From CAZALT01 sp964485515 (lineage in GTDB: Bacteria > Actinomycetota > Acidimicrobiia > Acidimicrobiales > Acidimicrobilacustridaceae): DNA of 5,179 nt. Location: contig CAZALT010000214.1 of assembly GCA_964485515.1 (NCBI GenBank), forward strand, positions 1 to 5,179. The letters run 5' to 3'. The notes beneath the pieces were generated by a model. That model saw only the letters and a program-made list of their open reading frames with translations. It had not been told where the DNA came from and did no database searches. Below are positions 1 through 5,016 of this stretch, in pieces; position 1 is the stretch's first letter; the number at the start of each line of letters is the position of its first letter. The translations under genes were made by a program, and so were the position numbers.

Positions 1-84
1 GCCCGATGCTTCGAGGCGCCGGCCCAGCGCTTTGAGGTCGTCGGGGTCGACCCCGAAGCCGATCGTGCTGAATCCGAGCTCCAT
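1..84 (-). CDS. Luciferase-like (LLM class) flavin/F420-dependent oxidoreductase, N-terminal fragment
   Basis: Only the first 28 codons are in the window; the gene continues beyond position 1. The start is the ATG whose complement is at 82-84, preceded on the minus strand by GAGAGG about 7 nt upstream, a good Shine-Dalgarno site. The peptide begins MELGFSTIGFGVDPDDLKAL and continues with an RRLEASG helix. This matches the usual opening of luciferase-like monooxygenases: a first beta strand with a Gly-Phe pair, then a helix of the type 'DLxxLARRxEExG' that starts the TIM barrel. In actinomycetes such proteins often use F420 or FMN to oxidise or reduce small organic substrates in the cytoplasm. 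Cofactor and substrate cannot be told from 28 residues. The gene is divergent from the thioesterase-like gene and shares the 85-295 spacer with it. Confidence 0.7.
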   Translation of the reverse strand, partial: MELGFSTIGFGVDPDDLKALGRRLEASG

Positions 85-130
85 GGGGCTACCTCTCGCT
101 GTTCGCCGATGGGTCGGCACCGCACCGACC

Positions 131-161
131 AGTTTCCGATATCGACGTCAACATTAGAACT
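131..161. promoter_or_regulatory. Putative operator: GACGTC-centred quasi-palindrome (site 1)
   Basis: The dyad is centred on GACGTC (144-149). The left arm AGTTTCCGATATCGAC and the reverse complement of the right arm, AGTTCTAATGTTGAC, agree at about 11 of 15 aligned positions if a one-base gap is allowed. This size and imperfect symmetry are typical of TetR- or GntR-type operators. It overlaps the candidate -10 (TAATGT) of the leftward oxidoreductase gene, so a bound protein could repress it. A related sequence lies upstream of the amidohydrolase gene (3184-3210). No regulator gene is in the window, so the binding protein is unknown. Confidence 0.4.
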
Positions 162-282
162 ACCGAGCGGCGCCCTGTCGACCCACGCGTCGAGGTCCGT
201 CCGAAACCTGGCTGCAGCCACGCCACGAGGAACCGCGTCCCGTGTCGGGTCGTCGGCGTCGAATCGTCGTCGGGACCCGCGG

Positions 283-288
283 TACGGT
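283..288 (+). promoter_or_regulatory. Candidate -10 box (TACGGT) for leaderless expression of the thioesterase-like gene
   Basis: TACGGT fits the actinobacterial -10 consensus TAnnnT. Its last T is 8 nt before the A of the ATG at 296, so transcription starting about 7 nt downstream of the box would begin at or next to that ATG. No Shine-Dalgarno sequence precedes the ATG, which also fits leaderless translation. There is no clear -35 box. The box itself is only six bases and could occur by chance. Confidence 0.4.
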
Positions 289-295
289 GACCGCG

Positions 296-1477
296 ATGGC
301 GACCCACCGACGCGAACCCGTCGACTACCCCGCGCAGGCGAGCGTGGGCGACCGGCGGGTCGCACGGTCCACGTCCGCGATCCGCGAGGACCGCTCCGGC
401 GAGGAACCGGTCTTGTGGTTCCCCCTGGCCGGTGTCGATGCCGACGCCCTCGCCACGCTGGACACGAGCGCCTGGCGCGCTGGCCAGGACGACGACCTGG
501 CCGACCACATCGCGTTCGACAGCGATCAGATCGAGCTCACGCTGATCGACGCCCGCCCCGGCGCGGCCGACGACGACCGCGACACCACCGTCAAGGCCTT
601 CCCGGTCTGGGGCGACGCCCGCGACCTCATCGAGGTGCTCGACGTCCAACCCGAGGTGCGCGACGACCATGGCGTGATCCGCTACACGAGCGCAGCGCGA
701 GACGACTGGAAGCGACCCGTGGTCGAGGGCAGCCAGATGCTGGCCCAGGCCCTGGTCGCCGCGACCCGACAAGCACCAGACCGCAGGGTCGTCTCCGCGT
801 CGATGGTCTTCCCCCGAGCCGCCGATCCGCGCCGGCCGTTGTCGATCGAGCTCGACGAGATCGCCGCGGGTCGCACCTTCTCGTCGTTCGGAGCGCGCGC
901 CGTGCAGGACGGACGCATCTGCGCGGCCGGCACCGTGCAGCTCGACGTCATGGCTGCCGCCGTGATCGAGCACGCCGACCCCCCGCCCGACGTCGTCGGG
1001 CCGTACGGCGCCGTCCCCTACGACATGTCGGTCACGGGCCGCGACCTGCGCATGGTCGACGACGCCTACACGGGCGATCCCGACGCCCCCGTCGGTCCAC
1101 CCGAGCTCTCGGCGTGGGTCCGCTTCCGCGAGGTCCCCGAAGACCAGGCCCTCCACGCCGCGCTGCTCACGCAGTTCATGGGCCACATGTCGATCGCCGC
1201 GGCGATGCGCCCGCATGCCGGCATCGGCCAGTGGCAGGCCCACCGCACGCTGTCGACCGCGGTCAACGCCATCTCGATGTCGATCCACGCCGACATCCGC
1301 GCCGACCGGTGGATGCACTACCACCACCGCTCCACGTTCGCGGGCGACGGCATGACGCACTCGAGCTGTCGGGTGCTCACCGAGGCCGGTGCACCGCTCG
1401 CGTCGTTCACGACCGACTGCATGGTCCGGGCCTTCGCCAACCCCGATCAGGTCGTCGACGAGCGGACCACGTTGTGA
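296..1477 (+). CDS. Double-hotdog TesB-like acyl-CoA thioesterase family protein with DUF427-like N-terminus
   Basis: A 393-residue cytoplasmic protein with no signal peptide or membrane segment. Residues about 12-85 resemble the start of a DUF427 domain (ASVGDRRVARSTSAIRED, then VLWFPLAGVD). Residues about 100-218 form a first hotdog-like unit (VEGSQMLAQALVAA helix at 143-156, then strands to GTVQLDV). Residues about 270-380 form a second (WVRFREVPEDQALHAALLTQ, ending LASFTTDCMVRAF). This order matches TesB-type acyl-CoA thioesterases, which hydrolyse acyl-CoA to free acid and CoA. The TesB catalytic motifs are not intact: the region matching SLDH reads NAISMSIH (324-331), and the position of the Gln near the C-terminus reads Thr in ASFTTDCMVR (369-378), so activity is uncertain. 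ATG 296 was chosen over GTG 242 or 287 because similarity starts after it and a -10 box sits just upstream; GTG 242 would add 18 residues. It overlaps the next gene by 4 bp. Confidence 0.75.
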   Translation: MATHRREPVDYPAQASVGDRRVARSTSAIREDRSGEEPVLWFPLAGVDADALATLDTSAWRAGQDDDLADHIAFDSDQIELTLIDARPGAADDDRDTTVKAFPVWGDARDLIEVLDVQPEVRDDHGVIRYTSAARDDWKRPVVEGSQMLAQALVAATRQAPDRRVVSASMVFPRAADPRRPLSIELDEIAAGRTFSSFGARAVQDGRICAAGTVQLDVMAAAVIEHADPPPDVVGPYGAVPYDMSVTGRDLRMVDDAYTGDPDAPVGPPELSAWVRFREVPEDQALHAALLTQFMGHMSIAAAMRPHAGIGQWQAHRTLSTAVNAISMSIHADIRADRWMHYHHRSTFAGDGMTHSSCRVLTEAGAPLASFTTDCMVRAFANPDQVVDERTTL

Positions 1478-2241
1478 CGCTCAGCGCCGGCCGCGGGCCG
1501 CTCAGCAACGATCCGCTCGGTCGCTTCGTGCCCCCGATCGCTCCCGACAGCGTGTTCATCGAGCCGCATCCCCGCCGGGTCCAGGCGCTCGTCGGCGACG
1601 ACGTGGTGATCGACACCGAGCTGGCGCTCATGGTGCACCGGGCGGGCCACGCGCTCAGCTACGCGTTCCTCGTCGACGACGTCGTGGGGCTTGCCCCGGC
1701 GTTGGCCGAGGCCACCAAGCCCGTCGTCGAGGCTCCGGGCTACGTGACCGTTGCCTGGGACGCGGTCGACGCCTGGTACGAGGAGGGACGCCGACTCGTC
1801 CACTACCCGCCGAACCCGTACCACCGCGTCGACTGCCGACCGACGGCGCGCCGCCTCCTGGTCGAGGTCGGCGGCCCCGGCGGCCCCGGCGGCCCCGGTG
1901 GTTCGACGGTCCTCGTCGACACGACCGACACGACCATCGTCTTCGAGACCGCGGTCGACACGAAGCTCTATGTCAGCAAGGACCACGTCCGCATGGACCT
2001 GCTCCGCCAGACCGAGACGTCGAGCTACTGCAACTACAAGGGCTATGCCACCTACTGGTCCGCGTTCCTCGACGGCGAGGTGTTCGAGGACGTCGCGTGG
2101 AGCTACGAGGACCCGCTCCCCGAGAGCCTGCCCATCGCCGGGATGCTGAGCTTCTACCCCGACCGGGTCCAGATGACGGCCGACATCCCCACCGTCGCGG
2201 TCGTGACCCAGAACGCGGCGGGCATCGTGTGCGACTGCTGA
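1474..2241 (+). CDS. Tandem DUF427 domain protein
   Basis: A 255-residue protein starting at GTG 1474, which overlaps the upstream TGA as GTGA, so the two genes are probably translationally coupled. DUF427 has no firmly established biochemical role. Repeat 1 spans about residues 36-132: VQALVGDDVVIDTELALMVH, then VAWDAVDAWYEE (93-104) and HYPPNPYHRVD (110-120), the counterpart of the HPRxPYxRVD segment common in actinobacterial members. Repeat 2 spans about 144-237: VFETAVDTKLYVSKDHVRMDLL, the signature YCNYKGYATYWS (185-196; Cys186, Lys189 and Gly190 match the usual YCPYKG) and VAWSYEDPLPESLPIAG (207-223). Length and order match the usual two-repeat actinobacterial form. The unusual part is GGPGGPGGPGG at 133-143, at the turn where relatives usually have a short Asp-Gly-type hairpin. 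The last 18 residues, including a terminal CDC, are not recognised. Confidence 0.85.
   Translation: MTLSAGRGPLSNDPLGRFVPPIAPDSVFIEPHPRRVQALVGDDVVIDTELALMVHRAGHALSYAFLVDDVVGLAPALAEATKPVVEAPGYVTVAWDAVDAWYEEGRRLVHYPPNPYHRVDCRPTARRLLVEVGGPGGPGGPGGSTVLVDTTDTTIVFETAVDTKLYVSKDHVRMDLLRQTETSSYCNYKGYATYWSAFLDGEVFEDVAWSYEDPLPESLPIAGMLSFYPDRVQMTADIPTVAVVTQNAAGIVCDC
1870..1902 (+). repeat. 9-bp tandem repeat encoding a Gly-Gly-Pro linker
   Basis: The unit GGCGGCCCC occurs three times in perfect tandem (1870-1896), followed by GGTGGT. It encodes GGPGGPGGPGG inside the DUF427 protein, between the two domain repeats. Because the unit is 9 nt, gain or loss of copies keeps the frame, so its length may vary between strains. 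Confidence 0.9.
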
Positions 2242-2346
2242 CCGCGCCGCCGACCGCGAACGACTGCCGAACTGGCTGGGAAGACCCGGGCTATTCGGCG
2301 TATGTGTCCAGCCAGAACGGCCGGCCTGATGAGGAAATGAGCCATC
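2242..2346 (+). promoter_or_regulatory. Intergenic region before the crotonase gene
   Basis: A 105-bp gap between the DUF427 gene and the crotonase gene. It is large enough for a promoter, but none is convincing: TATTCG (2292-2297) and TATGTG (2301-2306) only partly fit TAnnnT. GAGGAA at 2331-2336 is the likely ribosome binding site for the GTG at 2347, with a 10-nt spacing. The gap also holds an 8-bp inverted repeat (2272-2315) and a GGCCGGCC palindrome (2319-2326). Transcription could read through from the upstream pair or start here. Confidence 0.3.
2272..2315. repeat. 8-bp inverted repeat with a 28-nt loop
   Basis: CTGGCTGG at 2272-2279 is the exact reverse complement of CCAGCCAG at 2308-2315. 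It begins about 30 bp after the DUF427 stop codon and brackets the partial -10-like sequences of the crotonase gene. It could be a weak terminator, a regulator site or chance. No T-tract follows, and the long loop argues against a strong terminator. Confidence 0.3.
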
Positions 2347-3129
2347 GTGAGCAGTGAGAACGTCAGAGTCGAGCGCGATGGCTACGTCGCGACCGTCACC
2401 ATCGACCGTCCCGGCACCCGCAACGCGTGCACGTTTCCGATGTGGCTCCAGATCCGCGACGTGTTCCAGGAGCTGACCGCATCGGACGCTCGGGTCATCG
2501 TCCTCACCGGCGCGAACGGCGACTTCTGCTCGGGTGCCGACGTGTCCGGGCCCAAGAACGCCGAGCTCTTCCAAGGGCCCGACATCACCGCCATGCGACT
2601 CGTCTCGCAGTCGGTGTTGGCCGTCAACAGCTGCCCCATCCCGGTGATCGCCAAGGTCGACGGGGTCGCGGTCGGTGCCGGGCTCGGCCTAGCGCTCGCC
2701 GGCGATCTCCTCTACTGCTCCGACCGCGCCCGTTTCGGCGCCATCTTCGCCAAGGTGGGCATGAGCCTCGACTTCGGCTCGTCGTGGCTTCTCCAGCGTC
2801 GGGTCGGCCTCATCCAGGCCAAGGAGATGGTGTTCACCACCGACATGGTCAAGGGCCCCGACGCCGTGGACAAGGGGCTGGCCAACGCCGTGCACCCCGC
2901 CGACGACCTCGACGCCGCCGTCGACGAGATCGCGGCCCGCATCGCGGCGGGGCCCCCGATCGCCCTGTCGCTCAGCAAGAAGATGCTCGACGACGCGGCC
3001 ACGGGATCGCTCGCCCAGGCACTCGAGCGCGAGGCCATGGCCCAGAGCCTCAACCTCAAGACGCACGACACCAAGGAGGCGCTGTTCGCCTTCCGCGAAC
3101 GCCGCACGCCGAACTTCGAAGGCCGCTGA
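2347..3129 (+). CDS. Enoyl-CoA hydratase/isomerase (crotonase) family protein, PaaG-like active site
   Basis: A complete 260-residue crotonase starting at GTG 2347. Visible family features in order: VERDGYVATVTIDRPGTRNA (8-27), the first oxyanion-hole segment FCSGADV (60-66), the second at DGVAVGAGLGLALAGD (105-120), and the C-terminal helix ending EALFAFRERRTPNFEGR. The two Glu residues used by classical hydratases (Glu144 and Glu164 of the rat enzyme) align here with Gly114 and Phe134, so simple water addition is unlikely. Asp142, in GMSLDFGSSWLLQRRVG, lies where PaaG-type isomerases have their catalytic Asp in the 'PDSGG' loop. This suggests double-bond isomerisation of an enoyl-CoA or related chemistry in the cytoplasm; the exact substrate is unknown. 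Other crotonase reactions (hydrolysis, decarboxylation, ring cleavage) cannot be excluded. Confidence 0.9.
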   Translation: MSSENVRVERDGYVATVTIDRPGTRNACTFPMWLQIRDVFQELTASDARVIVLTGANGDFCSGADVSGPKNAELFQGPDITAMRLVSQSVLAVNSCPIPVIAKVDGVAVGAGLGLALAGDLLYCSDRARFGAIFAKVGMSLDFGSSWLLQRRVGLIQAKEMVFTTDMVKGPDAVDKGLANAVHPADDLDAAVDEIAARIAAGPPIALSLSKKMLDDAATGSLAQALEREAMAQSLNLKTHDTKEALFAFRERRTPNFEGR

Positions 3130-3183
3130 CCCCGGCCACGACGGGACCTTCGGCCCTGGCTCGAAGCCCATCCCGGCCTTAGA

Positions 3184-3210
3184 TTTTGATTCTGACGTCA
3201 GTATTCAAAT
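3184..3210. promoter_or_regulatory. Putative operator: TGACGTCA-centred dyad (site 2)
   Basis: The perfect 8-bp palindrome TGACGTCA (3193-3200) is extended on both sides: TTTGATTC to the left mirrors GTATTCAAA to the right, with a one-base offset. The inner sequence GTATTCAAATAC (3201-3212) is itself palindromic around CA. The stretch GACGTCAnnATTnnAA followed by TACCG is shared, with a one-base spacing difference, with site 1 at 144-165. A TTGATT (3186-3191) and a TACCGT (3210-3215), separated by 18 bp, form a plausible sigma-70-type promoter with the dyad in its spacer, so a bound protein would block RNA polymerase. The regulator is not identified. Confidence 0.5.
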
Positions 3211-3213
3211 ACC

Positions 3214-3240
3214 GTGGACGGAACACCTGTTTCCGTCCAC
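3214..3240. repeat. Perfect 10-bp inverted repeat in the amidohydrolase promoter region
   Basis: GTGGACGGAA (3214-3223) and TTCCGTCCAC (3231-3240) are exact reverse complements around the 7-nt loop CACCTGT. As DNA it could be an operator next to or overlapping the promoter. As RNA it would make a stable hairpin, either a terminator for the crotonase gene ending at 3129 or a 5' leader structure. No T-run follows on either strand, so an intrinsic terminator is less likely. Confidence 0.6.
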
Positions 3241-3252
3241 TGAGAATCCGGT

Positions 3253-3258
3253 TATCAT
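3253..3258 (+). promoter_or_regulatory. Candidate -10 box (TATCAT) for the amidohydrolase operon
   Basis: TATCAT fits TAnnnT and sits in a locally AT-rich stretch; a start near 3265 would give a leader of about 62 nt. The -35 position at 17 bp spacing (3230-3235) reads TTTCCG, a weak match inside the right arm of the inverted repeat. The alternative is the TTGATT/TACCGT pair at 3186-3215, with a start near 3222. The two cannot be separated by eye. Confidence 0.4.
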
Positions 3259-3326
3259 CCCATCAGCGCCCGGGACCAGCCAACCAGGACAGGCCCGAGC
3301 AGGGGACAGAGCAAAAGGGGCTCGCC

Positions 3327-4520
3327 ATGCACGTACCGATCTTCGACGCCGACAACCACATGTACGAGACGCGCGACGCGTTCACCAAGTACCTCCCCGA
3401 GGAGTACAAGAACGTCGTCCGCTACGTCGAGGTCGACGGTCGCACCAAGATCGCCGTCAACGGCCAGATCAGCGAGTACATCCCCAACCCGACGTTCAAC
3501 GTCGTGGCCCGACCGGGTGCGCAGGAGGACTTCTACCGCAAGGGCAACCCCGAGGGGAAGACCATGCGCGAGATCTTCGGCAAGCCGATCAAGGCCCCCG
3601 AAGCCTTCCGTGCCCCGCAGGAGCGGCTCGAGCTCATGGACGAGCAGGGCATCGAGCGCTCGCTCATGTTCCCGACGCTCGCCAGCCTCCTCGAGGAGCG
3701 CATGAAGGGCTCCCCCGAGATCACCCACACCGTCATCCACGCCCTCAACCAGTGGATGCACGAGACGTGGACCTTCAACTACGAGGACCGCATCTTCTCC
3801 ACGCCGGTCATCACCCTTCCCGTCGTCGAGCGGGCCATCGAGGAGCTCGAGTGGGTCGTCGAACGCGGCGCCAAGGTCGTGCTCATCCGCCCCGCACCGG
3901 TACCCGGCCTCGGCGGCTCGCGCTCGATGGCGCTGCCCGAGTTCGACCCCTTCTGGGAGACGGTCGTCAAGCACGACATCCTCGTCGGGCTGCACTCGTC
4001 GGACAGCGGCTACGACCGCTACACCAACGAGTGGACCGGTGACGGCAACGAGTACCTGCCCTTCCAGCCCAACCCCTTCCGCAACTTCGCCCTGTGGCGC
4101 CCCATCGAGGACACGATCGCGTCGCTCGTCTGCCACGGTGCGCTGTCGCGCTTCCCGGAGCTGAAGATCGCCGTCATCGAGAACGGCGCCTCGTGGGTCG
4201 GCCCCCTGCTCACCAAGATGGCCGAGCTGTGGAAGAAGCAGCCCCAGGACTTCGCCGAGAACCCGGTCGACGTCGTCAAGCGCAACGTCCACGTCAGCCC
4301 GTTCTGGGAGGAGGACCTCGACGAGATGGCCGACCTCCTCGGCGAGGACCGCGTGCTCTTCGGCTCCGACTTCCCGCATCCCGAGGGCCTCGAGAGCCCC
4401 CGCAGCTACATCGACGAGCTGACGGCGAAGGGCATGTCCGACGACCGCCTGCGCAAGATCATGGGCGGCAACCTCGCTCGCCTCATGAACATCCCAGCCG
4501 ACCTGACCGCGGGCGTCTGA
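3327..4520 (+). CDS. Amidohydrolase family 2 (ACMSD-like) metal-dependent hydrolase or decarboxylase
   Basis: A complete 397-residue TIM-barrel protein. ATG 3327 is chosen because AAAAGGGG ends 6 nt before it and the protein then starts with the expected first strand, VPIFDADNHMYE; an in-frame TTG at 3186 would add 47 implausible residues across the promoter. In ACMSD and related enzymes the first strand carries D-x-H-x-H metal ligands; here it reads D7-A-D9-N-H11, a variant I recall as common in actinobacterial relatives. Other likely metal or active-site residues are His223 (VGLHSSDSGY), His270 (VCHGALSRFPELK) and Asp348 in LFGSDFPHPEG, the usual late Asp ligand, with His351 after it. IENGASW (284-290) is also a family feature. 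Members decarboxylate or hydrolyse cyclic or aromatic carboxylates in the cytoplasm; the substrate here is unknown. It is probably the first gene of an operon with the DUF35 protein and the thiolase. Confidence 0.9.
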   Translation: MHVPIFDADNHMYETRDAFTKYLPEEYKNVVRYVEVDGRTKIAVNGQISEYIPNPTFNVVARPGAQEDFYRKGNPEGKTMREIFGKPIKAPEAFRAPQERLELMDEQGIERSLMFPTLASLLEERMKGSPEITHTVIHALNQWMHETWTFNYEDRIFSTPVITLPVVERAIEELEWVVERGAKVVLIRPAPVPGLGGSRSMALPEFDPFWETVVKHDILVGLHSSDSGYDRYTNEWTGDGNEYLPFQPNPFRNFALWRPIEDTIASLVCHGALSRFPELKIAVIENGASWVGPLLTKMAELWKKQPQDFAENPVDVVKRNVHVSPFWEEDLDEMADLLGEDRVLFGSDFPHPEGLESPRSYIDELTAKGMSDDRLRKIMGGNLARLMNIPADLTAGV

Positions 4521-4571
4521 GCCGGACCCACCGTTGCCTCACCCCGAACCCATCCGATCACTGGAGTGACC

Positions 4572-5015
4572 GTGTCCCAAGTCGCCTTCGCCCCGGACGT
4601 CTTCACCTGGCCGTCCGACGACCCCCAGCTGATCGGTGGCCGTTGCACCGGCTGCGGGTCGGTCACCTTCCCCAACCCCGCCTCGTGCGCCCGATGCGGG
4701 TCGGTCGAGGTCGAGGTGCACCCGCTCGGTCGCCGGGGCACGCTGTGGACCTTCACCACCCAGGAGTTCCTTCCCAAGGAGCCCTACGCCAGCGGTGAGA
4801 CCGACGAGACCTTCGTGCCCTACGGCATGGGCATGGTCCAGCTCGGCGACGAGGTGCGCGTCGAATCCCGGCTCACCACCGCGGACATCGACGTGCTGCG
4901 CATCGGCATGGAGATGGAGCTCGTCATCGTGCCCTTCCGCACCGACGAGGACGGCACCACCGTCATGACGTTCGCGTTCGCACCGGTCACCGCATCGAAC
5001 GAAGCAGGAGCCTGA
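4572..5015 (+). CDS. DUF35 zinc-ribbon/OB-fold acyl-CoA-associated protein
   Basis: A 147-residue protein with the standard two-part DUF35 layout. Residues 25-42 form a rubredoxin-like zinc ribbon with CTGC (Cys25, Cys28) and CARC (Cys39, Cys42). Residues about 50-137 form the OB fold, beginning GRRGTLWTFT and including PYGMGMVQLGDEVRVESRL. Such proteins bind next to thiolases or other acyl-CoA enzymes and help form the active complex, as ChsH2's DUF35 domain does with Ltp2 and as archaeal DUF35 does with thiolase and HMG-CoA synthase. GTG 4572 is preferred over GTG 4566 because GGAG (4563-4566) lies 5 nt before it. It follows the amidohydrolase by 51 bp, and its stop is one base before the thiolase start, which strongly suggests co-translation and a physical complex. 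Confidence 0.92.
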   Translation: MSQVAFAPDVFTWPSDDPQLIGGRCTGCGSVTFPNPASCARCGSVEVEVHPLGRRGTLWTFTTQEFLPKEPYASGETDETFVPYGMGMVQLGDEVRVESRLTTADIDVLRIGMEMELVIVPFRTDEDGTTVMTFAFAPVTASNEAGA

Positions 5016-5016
5016 T

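Larger units (their letters stand above)
85..295. promoter_or_regulatory. Divergent intergenic promoter region
   Basis: This 211-bp spacer separates the minus-strand luciferase-like gene from the plus-strand thioesterase-like gene. It contains a quasi-palindrome at 131-161 and, near the right end, a -10-like box at 283-288. For the leftward gene, a minus-strand TAATGT (complement of 151-156) fits the actinobacterial TAnnnT -10 consensus and would give a leader of about 60 nt; a TTGACG (complement of 146-151) also lies here, but no good -10 follows it at 17 bp. The long open frame that crosses this spacer from 109 looks like a product of high GC and has no recognisable protein content until it reaches the real gene at 1474. 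Confidence 0.5.

Noticed and set aside
131..161. Site 1 as a KstR-type operator (TnnAACnnGTTnnA)
   Set aside because: AAC is present twice, but no GTT lies at the required spacing, so the steroid-regulator consensus is not met.
89..1360. Long minus-strand open frame opposite the thioesterase-like gene (423 residues)
   Set aside because: Antisense shadow with Arg/Gly/Val/His-rich composition and no recognisable domain; typical of GC-rich genes with strong third-position bias.
109..1473. Long plus-strand open frame leading into the DUF427 gene, giving an Arg/Pro-rich 710-residue reading
   Set aside because: The part before 1474 overlaps the thioesterase-like gene in another frame, is low-complexity Arg/Pro/Gly and resembles no family; it is open because of high GC. 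Only 1474-2241 is real.
2337..2357. Six-codon open frame MSHREQ overlapping the crotonase start
   Set aside because: Its ATG directly abuts the GAGGAA ribosome binding site with no spacing, so translation is unlikely; the GTG at 2347 is properly spaced.
1447..2574. Minus-strand open frame of 375 residues across the DUF427 and crotonase genes
   Set aside because: It spans two well-supported genes and their gap, and its residues look like reversed codons of those genes.
3119..3180. AAGGCCG / CGGCCTT inverted repeat after the crotonase gene as a terminator
   Set aside because: The arms are only 7 bp with a loop of about 48 nt and no T-tract; such pairs are expected by chance in GC-rich DNA.
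3255..4379. Minus-strand open frame of 374 residues opposite the amidohydrolase
   Set aside because: Composition is Asp/Val/Leu/Gly-rich shadow sequence with no motif; the plus-strand amidohydrolase is clear.
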